A model generated the notes under the pieces. The model was not told the DNA's origin. It did no database searches and saw only the letters and a list, made by a program, of their open reading frames with translations. A DNA stretch of 64,000 bases from DTWD01 sp963662965 (GTDB taxonomy: Bacteria > Acidobacteriota > Vicinamibacteria > Vicinamibacterales > UBA8438), in NCBI GenBank assembly GCA_963662965.1, contig OY759970.1, positions 4,526,001 through 4,590,000 of the forward strand, given 5' to 3'. Positions 29,001 through 38,105 of this stretch are shown here, piece after piece. Numbering within the stretch: position 1 is the stretch's first letter; every line of letters begins with the position of its first letter. The position numbers were made by a program, and so were the translations under genes.

Positions 29001-31913
29001 TTAGGCGCCGTGACATTTCTTGTATTTCTTGCCGCTGCCGCATGGGCAGGGATCGTTTCGGCCGACCTTTGGCATATCGCGTCGTACGGTCTTCACCTTG
29101 GCGTCGTCGCCGCCGGTTCGTTCGGGTCTGGGCGCTGCCCCGGGCATCGGTGGGGGAGCGCCGTCAAACGCCGACGGCCGCCGCGTCGGGTCGTTGAACG
29201 AGAGGGGCGACGCCCGTCGAATGTGCGGCTGGGCGGTTCTGCCGCCGTTGCCGTCACCGTCCTGGACGACAGGACGCAACCGCCAGAGATACCGAAGGGT
29301 CTCGTCGTCGATTCGCTCCTTCATCGCCTTAAACATCTCGAAGCTCTCGCGCTTGTACTCCACGAGCGGATTGCGCTGGCCGTAGCCGCGCAACCCAATC
29401 CCCTCTTTGAGGTGGTCGAGCGAATAGAGGTGATCCTTCCATTGCGAGTCGACCACCTGCAGCATGATGTCGCGCTCGACCCGGCGCAAGACGGCATCGT
29501 CGATCGCGGCTTCCTTTTCGACGTACCGTTGCTGGACGGCGCCCCACATCGCGTCGTGCATCTCGTCCGGGCTCTTGTCGTCGAGGTTGATCCCGTCGAG
29601 TTGCTCGGGAACGATACCGAACACGTCGGCGACCTCTTGCTTGACCGCCGGGAGGTCCCACTCTTCCGGCTCCGTGTCTTGGCCGCAGTGGCCCTGAATC
29701 GTCTCGTCAACGGCGCCTTCGGCGAGCGTCATCAGGTACGTCCGGGTGTCGACCTCTTCGACCTCGTCGTCGTTCTCGATCTTGACCGCGCCTTCGAGCA
29801 GCTCGCGTCGCAGCGCGTAGACGTTTTCGCGCTGCTTGTTCATGACGTCGTCGTATTCCAGCAGATGCTTCCGGACGGAGAAGTTCTGTGCCTCGACCTG
29901 CTTCTGCGCGCGCTCGATCGCTTTCGTCACCATCCCGTGCTCGATCGGCACGCCTTCTTCCATCCCGAGCTTGTCCATCAGGCCTTGAATGCGGTCGGAG
30001 CCAAAGATGCGCATCAAGTCGTCTTCGAACGACAGGTAAAAGCGCGACGACCCCGGGTCGCCCTGGCGGCCGGCGCGGCCGCGCAGCTGGTTGTCGATGC
30101 GACGCGCCTCATGCCGCTCCGTTCCTATGATGTGCAGGCCGCCGGTGCCGACGACCGCCGCGTGGTCCTCGTCGGTTTCCTTCCTGAAGTGCGCGAAGAG
30201 GCGTTCCCACTCGGCACGGGGGACACGATAGAAGCCGTCCTGAAAGAAATAGACAAATTCCTCGTCGTCGACGAACTTCTGCTCCCCTTCGGGAAGGCGC
30301 TCCGTCACCTCCTCCGCGATCGCCTGGCGGCGCGCCATGTGCTCTGGATTGCCGCCCAGGAGGATGTCCGTGCCCCGACCGGCCATGTTCGTCGCAATGG
30401 TGACGGTGCCTGAGCGTCCCGCCTGGGCGACGATCTCGGCTTCCTTGTCGTGGTACTTCGCATTGAGGACGACGTGCTTGATGCCCCGTCGCTTGAGGAG
30501 GCCCGAGAGCCGTTCAGACTTCTCGATGGAGACTGTGCCGACCAGGACTGGGCGACCCGCCTCCTGCTGCTCGAGAATGTCATCGACGATGGCGGCGTAC
30601 TTCTCCTTCTCCGTCCGGTAGACGAGGTCGGGTTCTTCGAGGCGGATGAGTGCGCGATTCGTCGGCGCGGCAAACACGTCGAGATCGTAGATTTTTGCGA
30701 ATTCGGTAGCCTCGGTCGCGGCCGTGCCGGTCATCCCCGAGAGCTTGTCGTACTTGCGGAAGTAGTTCTGGAACGTGATCGTCGCGAGGGTTTGATTTTC
30801 CCGCTCGATCTTGACCTTTTCCTTGGCTTCGACCGCCTGATGCAACCCGTCGCTCCATCGCCGTCCAGGCATCAAGCGCCCGGTGAATTCGTCGACGATG
30901 ACGACCTGGCCGTCCTTGATCATGTAGTCGACGTCGCGCTCGAACAGCGAGTGGGCGCGCAGCGCCTGGTTGATGTGGTGGAGGACCGGCATGTTGGCCG
31001 GGTCGTACAACCCGCCGGGCTGCAGGCGAGCGGACAACAACTTCTCGCACTTGGCCATGCCACTTTCGGTCAGCGTGGTGGTCTTGTGTTTCTCGTCCTT
31101 GAGGAAATCTCCGGTGTCCTCGAGCGCCTCGCGCTCTTCTGCTGGCACGTTCCCTTGCGTCACGGCACCGGGCTTGAGCCTCGGGATGATGCGGTCGACT
31201 TCGTAGTACAGCTCGGTCGACTGCGCCGCGGGTCCCGAGATGATGAGCGGGGTGCGCGCCTCGTCAATCAGAATGCTGTCGACTTCGTCGACGATGGCGA
31301 AATTGTGACCGCGCTGGACGAACTGCGCGACGTCGAACTTCATGTTGTCGCGCAGGTAGTCGAACCCGAACTCGTTGTTCGTGCCGTACGTGATGTCGCA
31401 CCGGTAGGCGGCGTGCCGCTCGGCGTCACGGATGTCGTGCTGGATCACGCCGACCGACATGCCGAGGAACTGGTAGATCCGTCCCATCCAATCGGCGTCG
31501 CGACGGGCGAGATAGTCGTTGACCGTCACGACGTGGACGCCTTGGCCCCCGAGCGCGTTGAGATACGCGGCGAGCGTCGCGACGAGGGTTTTGCCCTCCC
31601 CGGTCTTCATCTCGGCGATCTTCCCGCGGTGCAGCATCATGCCGCCGATAAGTTGGACGTCGAAGTGGCGCATCTCGAGGACCCGCCAGCCGACCTCGCG
31701 AACCACCGCGAAGACTTCGGCCAACAGGTGCTCTACGGTGGCCCCCTGGTCGAGTTGTTGGCGGAACGCGGTGGTCTTGGCTTTGAGGTCGGCGTCCGAG
31801 AGCGCACGGATCGCCGCCTCGTGGGCGTTGATTTCTGAGACGATCGGTTGAACGCGCTTGAGGTCGCGCTGATTCTGGGTGCCGAAGACCTTGGCGAGTA
31901 AGGTGTCCAGCAT
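29001..31913 (-). CDS. secA: Protein translocase ATPase SecA
   Basis: Motor ATPase of the Sec pathway. ATG 31913 (MLDTLLAKVFGTQNQRDLKR) is the conserved start and gives 970 residues; the open frame continues upstream only by chance. Seen: nucleotide site EMKTGEGKTLVA (about 105), DEVDSILIDEARTPLIISG, the IRA/helicase block ATNMAGRGTDI, LRGRAGRQGDPGSSRFYLS, and a C-terminal SEC-C zinc motif CPCGSGKKYKKCHG that binds SecB or ribosomes. Complete and apparently intact. Confidence 0.97.
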   Translation of the reverse strand: MLDTLLAKVFGTQNQRDLKRVQPIVSEINAHEAAIRALSDADLKAKTTAFRQQLDQGATVEHLLAEVFAVVREVGWRVLEMRHFDVQLIGGMMLHRGKIAEMKTGEGKTLVATLAAYLNALGGQGVHVVTVNDYLARRDADWMGRIYQFLGMSVGVIQHDIRDAERHAAYRCDITYGTNNEFGFDYLRDNMKFDVAQFVQRGHNFAIVDEVDSILIDEARTPLIISGPAAQSTELYYEVDRIIPRLKPGAVTQGNVPAEEREALEDTGDFLKDEKHKTTTLTESGMAKCEKLLSARLQPGGLYDPANMPVLHHINQALRAHSLFERDVDYMIKDGQVVIVDEFTGRLMPGRRWSDGLHQAVEAKEKVKIERENQTLATITFQNYFRKYDKLSGMTGTAATEATEFAKIYDLDVFAAPTNRALIRLEEPDLVYRTEKEKYAAIVDDILEQQEAGRPVLVGTVSIEKSERLSGLLKRRGIKHVVLNAKYHDKEAEIVAQAGRSGTVTIATNMAGRGTDILLGGNPEHMARRQAIAEEVTERLPEGEQKFVDDEEFVYFFQDGFYRVPRAEWERLFAHFRKETDEDHAAVVGTGGLHIIGTERHEARRIDNQLRGRAGRQGDPGSSRFYLSFEDDLMRIFGSDRIQGLMDKLGMEEGVPIEHGMVTKAIERAQKQVEAQNFSVRKHLLEYDDVMNKQRENVYALRRELLEGAVKIENDDEVEEVDTRTYLMTLAEGAVDETIQGHCGQDTEPEEWDLPAVKQEVADVFGIVPEQLDGINLDDKSPDEMHDAMWGAVQQRYVEKEAAIDDAVLRRVERDIMLQVVDSQWKDHLYSLDHLKEGIGLRGYGQRNPLVEYKRESFEMFKAMKERIDDETLRYLWRLRPVVQDGDGNGGRTAQPHIRRASPLSFNDPTRRPSAFDGAPPPMPGAAPRPERTGGDDAKVKTVRRDMPKVGRNDPCPCGSGKKYKKCHGA

Positions 31914-32120
31914 CAGGTATGACGACGCATAGTGAGGCGCGAAGGGCGTGTAGGTATCTTGCGATTGTAGTGTTGGCTCGCGCCGGTTGTCCATGACCAG
32001 ACCGGGGGAATATCGCCCCTCGACCATTCGAACGAGGCGCGTGGGGCTTCTCTCAGACCCCCTCGCTCGCTCGTTAGTGGGGCCCCGATGCCCCACGCCA
32101 CTCGGTCGCCCGAATACGGA

Positions 32121-32220
32121 TCAGGGGGCGCACGTGCTCGCGGCCACGGCGTGTGGCGTAGGAGTCCCCCACAAGCGGCCGCGGCGGGGTTCGGGGCCGC
32201 AGGCCCCGTGTGAAGTGCTA
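32121..32220 (+). repeat. R1 repeat, copy d
   Basis: Reads GGGGGCGCACGTGC... CCCCCACAAGCGGCCGCGGCG, then GGGGCC-GCA-GGCCCC and GTGTGAA, in the order of copies b and c. Its last bases overlap the stop codon (32218-32220) of the M23 gene. Together with another GC-rich palindromic stretch (GTGGGGC/GCCCCAC, about 32080-32100) it fills the 304-base gap between secA and the M23 gene; no gene is visible there. Confidence 0.65.
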
Positions 32221-33108
32221 GTTGGCCGAGATGGTGTCTTCTTCGGGGAGCAGGCGAAGTGGATTGAGCGTCTGTCCGTTGATCCGCACTTCGTAGTGGA
32301 CGTTCACGCCCGTCGCCCGCCCGGTCGCGCCGGCGTACCCGATCACATCGCCGCGGGCGACGGTGTCGCCGGTACCGACGGCGTACTCTGAGAGATGGCC
32401 ATACCGCGTGCTGAGGCCAAAGCCGTGTGCGATTTCGATCAGATTGCCGTAATTGCCGCTGCGACTCGCTGACGTGATCCGCCCGGTCGCCGTCGCGTAG
32501 ACCGGTTGACCGCGCCGCGTCGAGATGTCGACTGCCGGATGAAAATCGCGCTCACCGGTAAACGGATCCTGGCGATACCCGTAGGAGGCGGACAGCCATC
32601 CGTCAGCCGGCCATCGGTCCGGCGTGGCGTCGGCGAGCGCCTCGCGCAAGGCGACACCGCGCCGCACAATCTGGAGCCGCTCGTCGAGCGTGCTCAGAAG
32701 CCCGCCGAGGACATCGAAGGTGGCGTTGGGCCCCGTGGTTGGCACGCGCCCACCAAACGTCGCGGCGATCACAATTTGCGGGAGACGGTCGACGGCCCGC
32801 CCTTCAACCGCCGCCACTTCGCGTCGGGACGCGAGATCGGTGATGCCGGTCTGGAGTGTCTCGATGCTACTGGTCAGCTCTGCGGCGGTCGCGCGATAAC
32901 TCGAGTTCTCGATCTCAAGCCGCGCGTTTTGGAGCCGGAGGTCATCGATGTGCGATTGCGCCGACCACCGCGAGTGCACGGACCATCCAATCGGGACGGC
33001 CAGGATGGCCGCGACCAGGGCCACCGCCGGACGGACCCAGAGGGAAAACCGATGCACTGTACCGGTCTCACGGTCGGCGATGACGAACGCGTAACGCTTC
33101 GGCAGCAT
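32218..33108 (-). CDS. M23-family (LytM-like) membrane-anchored peptidase, possibly inactive
   Basis: Envelope protein of 296 residues: a cytoplasmic N-terminus (MLPKRYAFVIADRE), one membrane helix (about 28-47), a coiled coil (about 52-100), and a LytM domain from about 170. The domain has the first zinc motif HPAVDI (His and Asp ligands) and the late motif where relatives show H-x-H; here it reads NVHYEVR, so the zinc-ligand His is kept but the preceding catalytic His is Asn. It may be a degenerate activator of an amidase, as in EnvC/NlpD, rather than an endopeptidase. Start ATG 33108. Confidence 0.85.
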   Translation of the reverse strand: MLPKRYAFVIADRETGTVHRFSLWVRPAVALVAAILAVPIGWSVHSRWSAQSHIDDLRLQNARLEIENSSYRATAAELTSSIETLQTGITDLASRREVAAVEGRAVDRLPQIVIAATFGGRVPTTGPNATFDVLGGLLSTLDERLQIVRRGVALREALADATPDRWPADGWLSASYGYRQDPFTGERDFHPAVDISTRRGQPVYATATGRITSASRSGNYGNLIEIAHGFGLSTRYGHLSEYAVGTGDTVARGDVIGYAGATGRATGVNVHYEVRINGQTLNPLRLLPEEDTISAN

Positions 33109-33205
33109 GTGGAGTCTATTAGTGCCGACCTAGAAGGAACCAGAAAAATCGCAGAATTTTACCACAGCCGTCCAGCGAAGGAAAGCCGCCGTGGCGGTTT
33201 CAGGG

Positions 33206-34734
33206 TTACGCAAGTGCCCTGTACTGTAATGCTTCGGCCAAGATGGGCCTTCAGGATTAGCTGGGCCCCGTCGAGGTCGGCAATGGTGCGAGCGACCCCC
33301 CGGACTCGGTCGAAGCCAGGACCGGTCAGGCGCAGCCGACGCATCGCCCGCTCGAGCAAGAGTAGACTTTCACGGTCGAGGGCGCAGTGCCGTCCTAATT
33401 GGCGCCCCTTCAGGTCCGCGTTGGTTCGGGTTCCTTGGTCGCCGTAGCGCGCACGCTGGCGCTCGCGCGCTCGTGAGACCCGGGCGGCGACCTGGAACGA
33501 GGTCTCGCCAACGGTCTCGTTCGCAAGTGAGTGAAAAGGCAACGGTTCAACAGCGACCGTGGTATCGATGCGGTCTCGAAGCGGGCAGAGAACCGACGCT
33601 GATAGCGTGCGACCTCCGGCTCACTGCAGCGACAACGACCACTTGCATCGCCGGCAAAGCCACACGGACAAGGGTTCATCGTGGCGACCAGCAGAAAGCG
33701 GGCGGGAAAGCGGACGGTCCGTGCGACCCGAGCAATCCTTACACTGCCTTCCTCCAAAGGCTTTCGCAGAGTCTCGAGCGCTCGACGGTCGAATTCGACA
33801 ATTTCGTCAAGGAAGAGGACACCATTGTGCGGCAGGCTCACCTCGCCGGGACGTGGTTTCGAGCGACCGCCGACGAGGGCGATCGCTGACACCGTGTGAT
33901 GGGGAGCGCGAAACGGGCGGGCGGACATGAGACCCGGTGCGGCGTCCAGCAGTCCGGCGACCGAGTGAATGGAGGTCGATGCCAGCATTTCCGCCATGCT
34001 CGGTAGCGGCAGGATTCCGGGGAGATGGCGTGCCAACAACGTCTTGCCCGCACCCGGGGGACCGACGAGCAGGAGATTATGGCGTCCGGCCGCGGCGATC
34101 TCCAGGGCGCGTCGAGCCAGCCGTCGCCCGCGGACGTCGGCGAGGTCGGTCGCGTCGTCCTCAGGCTTGGGCTCAAGCGTAGGCTCAGGTTCAGGCCGAC
34201 CCGAGCGGACGTGCGACTCACCGCGCTCCCGCTGGCGAGGTGGGTCACGAACTGACCGAGGTCGTGAGCGGCCACCAGGGAAACGGCATCGACCACCGCG
34301 CCCTCGGCGACATTCACGTCGGGCAGGACGAGCCACGCGTCGCGCCGAGCTGCGAGGAGGGCGACCTGGAGGATGCCTCGCACGCGTTGGACACGGCCGT
34401 CGAGTGAGAGCCCGCCCACGATCAGCAGGCCGTCAAGACACTCCCGCGCCATCAGACCCGCGGCGGCAAGGACACCGATCGCAATGGGGAGATCGAAAGC
34501 AGTACCACTCTTTTGAGTATCAGCCGGCGCGAGGTTGACGGTGACGCGATGCCGAGGGAACTCGAAGCCGCCGTGTCGAATCGCACTCCGCACGCGGTCT
34601 CGGCTTTCGCGCACTGCGGAGTCGGGTAGTCCAACGACGGCAAAAGACGGCAGACCGAACGCGACGTCGACCTCGACATCAACGACGGACGCGTCGACAC
34701 CGATGACGGTGGCCGAGCGGAGCGTGGCGAGCAC
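33206..34734 (-). pseudogene. comM: ComM/YifB-type Mg-chelatase-like ATPase, with three frameshifts
   Basis: Hexameric helicase-like protein that promotes branch migration in natural transformation. Three frames together give the full family. GTG 34734 to about 34200: ATLRSATVIGVDA, FAVVGLPDSAVRESRDRVR, NLAPADTQKSG. Then the ATPase core: ADVRGRRLARRALEIAAAG, GPPGAGKTLLARHLPGILP, RAPHHTVSA, GVLFLDEI, ATMNPCPCG. After a lost base in a C run (33583-33585) it continues DRIDTTVAVE... RERQRARYG. A one-base gain near 33237 hides the normal end EALQYRALA and its stop TAA (33206-33208). Either decay or residual sequencing indels. Confidence 0.88.
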
Positions 34735-34918
34735 CGTTCGGTGATCTGCAAGGTGTGCGGTCCGCGCGGCGCGGGTGACGTACACCGCGCGGACGCGGAG
34801 GCTGCCACACGGATGCGCATTTTCTTCAGTCGCGTCTGTATCTCCGGAGCGTCCGAATTGCAACGTCACGCTCCCCGGGTATCATGTAGGCCCAGAAGGG
34901 CTCTCACACCTCGCGCCT

Positions 34919-35593
34919 ATGCGTTTAACAGTTGTCATTCCGGTCTTCAACGAGTGTGCAACGATCCTCGACGTCCTCGACCGCGTATCGGCGGTCGACC
35001 TCGACAAGGAGGTCATCGTCGTCGATGACTGCTCGACCGATGGCACCCGCGACCTCCTGCAGGAGCGGGGGAACGACGGCTTTACGCTTGTTCTCCACGA
35101 CGTCAACCAGGGCAAGGGGGCCGCGCTCAGGACCGGCTTCGCTCGAGCGACGGGGGATTTCGTCATCGTCCAAGATGCGGATCTCGAATACGACCCGGCC
35201 GACTACGGCAAGCTCTTGGCGATTGTCGATGACCGTGATGCCGCCGTGGTGTATGGCTCGCGTCTCGCCAGCGACCGACCGGCCATGGCTTTGCGTCACT
35301 TCGTCGGAAATCGCCTCCTCACCGGTCTGACGAACCTACTCTACGGCTCACGGCTGACCGACATGGAGACTTGCTACAAACTGCTCGAGCGGAGTCTCGT
35401 CAATGAGCTGGACCTCGTCTCCGACAGCTTTAATGTGGAGCCGGAGATCACCGCGAAAATCCTCAAGAAGGGCATTCCCATTCACGAAGTGCCGATCTCC
35501 TATTCCGGACGGAGCTTCGCCGAGGGGAAGAAAATTTCGTGGATGGACTTCGTGTCGGCCGTCTGGACGCTGACGAAGCACCGCGTGGCTTGA
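34919..35593 (+). CDS. Family 2 glycosyltransferase (polyprenyl/dolichol-phosphate type)
   Basis: Cytoplasmic or membrane-associated GT-A glycosyltransferase of 224 residues. Motifs: LTVVIPVFNECATI, VIVVDDCSTDGTRD, NQGKGAALRTGF, and the metal-binding DADLEYDP (about 91-98); the tail EVPISYSGRSFAEGKKISW is typical of enzymes that glycosylate polyprenyl phosphate. There is no C-terminal membrane domain, so it resembles the DPM1-like soluble type. ATG 34919 is the conserved start (MRLTVVIPVFNE). Divergent from comM. Confidence 0.9.
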   Translation: MRLTVVIPVFNECATILDVLDRVSAVDLDKEVIVVDDCSTDGTRDLLQERGNDGFTLVLHDVNQGKGAALRTGFARATGDFVIVQDADLEYDPADYGKLLAIVDDRDAAVVYGSRLASDRPAMALRHFVGNRLLTGLTNLLYGSRLTDMETCYKLLERSLVNELDLVSDSFNVEPEITAKILKKGIPIHEVPISYSGRSFAEGKKISWMDFVSAVWTLTKHRVA

Positions 35594-35647
35594 GCGTTAA
35601 CGCGTTCGTCACGAGGACGTAGCGGTCCTCTGGGCGGCTACCGGCGC

Positions 35648-35787
35648 AGTTTCGGGCGGCTCAGCAGCTGGTCTCTCGGAGGAATCCGGCGGAGGAACCG
35701 CCACTCGGCTCCTGAAAGTGGCACCTCTGCCGCCGTGACGACGCGGATTCCGAGAGACGACCAGTGCGGGGCCGCTCGCTCGCCGAC
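35648..35787 (-). repeat. R2 structured repeat, copy b (84-bp core 35673-35756)
   Basis: Inverse copy of the element at 24132-24272, differing at four of 84 core positions. Its core ends are inverted repeats (CTCTCGG... CCGAGAG), and CCACTTTCAGGAGCCG-GTGG in the middle can pair locally. It occupies most of the 250-base gap between the convergent glycosyltransferase and aldehyde dehydrogenase genes. Confidence 0.8.
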
Positions 35788-35843
35788 GTCGTTCCGAACC
35801 TGTCCCGAGCCGATCGAACCGCGACACGTACGTGTGCCTCGCG

Positions 35844-37643
35844 CTAGCGCGAGCGGCCGGCCGAGATATCGATAAAGACCGCGTGCTCGTTGGCCAGATC
35901 ACGCGCGGCCGGCGTGATGATCGTGCGCTCGTCGATGACGATGCGACGCGAGGTGCCGATCGCGTTCCGCACGTCGTTTTCCGAGACGAACTCAACGGCC
36001 GATTCCGAGTCTGGTTCCGTCGTCGACGGGCCGTCGTCGGCCTCACGCGGAGGTCGGTCTGCGGCGATGTCAGCCGCCGTCGGCCGCGAGGGCGCTCCCT
36101 CGGGCGCCGGGCGGGATGGGCGCACGCCGCGCGCCGCGAGAAACGCTTCGACACGATCGGCGATCGTCCGGGGATCGAGTTTCGGTGAGGCGAGGTGACG
36201 CGGGGCCTCTGGCCGCGGTGGGGGCGGCGGAGCCGCGGGGCGGTCGTAGTCGGAGGCCGGCGCGGCCGCGCGCGGCGCGGGACGTGTCTCGTAGGCCAAA
36301 CGCTTGACGTTGAGAAGGTGACGCGGAGAGATGTTGTCCGAGGTGATGTTGCCACCAGAGCCCCCGCAGCCGAGGGTCATCGATGGGTCGAGACCGGTTG
36401 TCATCCCGATTGCCCCGAGCGTCGTGGGCGTATTGACGACGATGCGAAACGCGGGTGTCTTGAGACCAAACTCGAGAATGACCGAGTCGTCGCGGGAGTG
36501 GATCGCCATGGTGTGGCCCATCCCGCCGTACCGAAGGATCTGCTGGCAGCGCTCGCAGCCCTCGCGCCAGTTGTCGACCACGTAGAACGAGAGCACGGGA
36601 CAGAGTTTTTCGATGGACAGTGGGTAGTCGCGACCCACACCGTCGAGCGGCGCAATGAGGACCGTGGTCCGGTCCGGCACGCGAATCCCGACGCGTTGCG
36701 CGATGTCGAGCGCGCTTCGCCCCACCAGTGCCGGATTTGGGAGACGCTGCGGCGTGACGAGGGCGTCCGCGAGAATGTCGGCATCCTCGAGGCTGAGAAA
36801 GTGTCCGCCCTGTGCGGTGAATTCACGTCGCACCGCCTCCGAGATTTCGTGGTCGACGACCACGGAGTTCTCCGAGGTGCACAGGAGGCCGTTGTCAAAC
36901 GTCTTTCCCCTAACGACGTCGCGAACGGCCTTGCCGACGTCGGCCGACCGCTCGATGTAGGCGGGTGCGTTCCCGGGACCGACGCCGTAGGCCGGCTTGC
37001 CAGCGGAGTAGGCGGCGCGGACGAGTCCCATGCCGCCCGTGGCCAAGATGACGGCTACTTCGCGTTGGCGCATCAATGCCTGCGTCCCCTCGAGGCTGAC
37101 CTCCGTCAACCAATTGATGGCGCCCTCCGGCGCCCCGGCGTCCCGCGCCGCCGCGTCGAGGAGAACGGCGGTTTGGGTGATGCAGTCGATGGCCGCCGGA
37201 TGCGGGCTGAGCACGATTGCGCACCGCGCCTTCATCGCGATCAGAAGTTTGTAGATCGCGGTGGAGGTCGGATTGGTGGACGGGACGATGGCAGCCACGA
37301 CGCCGAATGGCTCCGCGATCTCGATCACCCGCTGCACCTCGAGGCGCCGGATGACGCCGACGGTTTTCATCGGACGGATGAATTCGTAGATCGTCTCCGC
37401 GGCGAAGCGGTTCTTGAGCACCTTGTCCGCGCGTATTCCGTAGCCGGTTTCGTCGACGGCCGCCGCGGCGAGCGCGTCCGCATGCTCTGCCGCGACGTGC
37501 GCCATCGCGTCGACGATGTGGTCGACTTGGTCCTGGCTCAGCGCCGCGAGGTGGGGCTGCGCCGCGGCGGCGCGAGCGGCGAGCCGGCGCGCGTCGGCCG
37601 CCGGGGCCGACTCGGCGTCGGACGAAGGGGGCACGTCAGCCAT
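35844..37643 (-). CDS. Microcompartment-associated acylating aldehyde dehydrogenase
   Basis: Likely converts an aldehyde to its acyl-CoA with NAD+ inside a bacterial microcompartment. The first 450 residues are a PduP/EutE-like dehydrogenase: VAAIVPSTNPTSTAIYK, GVGPGNAPAYIE, and catalytic Cys in FDNGLLCTSENSVVVD. A tail of about 150 residues follows, which ordinary EutE lacks: a Pro/Ala linker, an amphipathic helix DPRTIADRVEAFLAARGV (about 490-507) that looks like an encapsulation peptide, a second linker, and VSENDVRNAIG... IITPAARDLANEHAVF. The BMC-H shell gene lies 57 bases upstream on the same strand. Start ATG 37643. The aldehyde is unknown. Confidence 0.88.
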   Translation of the reverse strand: MADVPPSSDAESAPAADARRLAARAAAAQPHLAALSQDQVDHIVDAMAHVAAEHADALAAAAVDETGYGIRADKVLKNRFAAETIYEFIRPMKTVGVIRRLEVQRVIEIAEPFGVVAAIVPSTNPTSTAIYKLLIAMKARCAIVLSPHPAAIDCITQTAVLLDAAARDAGAPEGAINWLTEVSLEGTQALMRQREVAVILATGGMGLVRAAYSAGKPAYGVGPGNAPAYIERSADVGKAVRDVVRGKTFDNGLLCTSENSVVVDHEISEAVRREFTAQGGHFLSLEDADILADALVTPQRLPNPALVGRSALDIAQRVGIRVPDRTTVLIAPLDGVGRDYPLSIEKLCPVLSFYVVDNWREGCERCQQILRYGGMGHTMAIHSRDDSVILEFGLKTPAFRIVVNTPTTLGAIGMTTGLDPSMTLGCGGSGGNITSDNISPRHLLNVKRLAYETRPAPRAAAPASDYDRPAAPPPPPRPEAPRHLASPKLDPRTIADRVEAFLAARGVRPSRPAPEGAPSRPTAADIAADRPPREADDGPSTTEPDSESAVEFVSENDVRNAIGTSRRIVIDERTIITPAARDLANEHAVFIDISAGRSR

Positions 37644-37700
37644 GGCTCGTGCGGCGGTGCGACGCCGGAGGCCTCCGTGTAGACGGGAACGACGTGGTCG

Positions 37701-37979
37701 TTACTTCGTCTTCGGAAGAATTTTCTCGACTTCGCTGTGAGGTCGCGGAATCACGTGTACCGACACCAACTCCCCGACTCGTCTTGCCGCCGCCGCACCG
37801 GCGTCGGTCGCGGCCTTCACCGCGCCGACATCCCCGCGCACCATGACCGTCACGTAGCCGGCGCCGATATACTCCTTGCCAACCAGGATCACGTTTGCGG
37901 CTTTGACCATGGCGTCGGCCGCTTCGATGGAGCCGACGAGGCCCTTCGTCTCGACCATGCCGAGCGCTTCGAGTGTCAT
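37701..37979 (-). CDS. BMC-domain shell protein (BMC-H, PduA/EutM type)
   Basis: Hexamer-forming shell protein of a bacterial microcompartment, 92 residues. The start MTLEALGMVETKGLVGSIEAADAM is the classic BMC signature, followed by GAGYVTVMVRGDVGAVKAATDAGA. ATG 37979 is chosen over the upstream codons because it matches the family start. It precedes the aldehyde dehydrogenase gene. No pentameric vertex protein, signature enzyme, phosphotransacylase or alcohol dehydrogenase is present in the window, so the shell must be completed from elsewhere or be atypical. Confidence 0.95.
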   Translation of the reverse strand: MTLEALGMVETKGLVGSIEAADAMVKAANVILVGKEYIGAGYVTVMVRGDVGAVKAATDAGAAAARRVGELVSVHVIPRPHSEVEKILPKTK

Positions 37980-38105
37980 GTGCGGATGGCTCCTAGCAGT
38001 GCGCACGCGGGCGAGTCGGATCTCAGCTCAATGACGTCCAGTGTCAAACGGGCGGCAGCGTAGCATATTGCGTCGAACAGCCGCAACACGCTAATATGCG
38101 CCGCC

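Noticed and set aside
29010..30413. Long plus-strand frame opposite secA
   Set aside because: Antisense shadow typical of high-GC genes; secA on the other strand is unmistakable.
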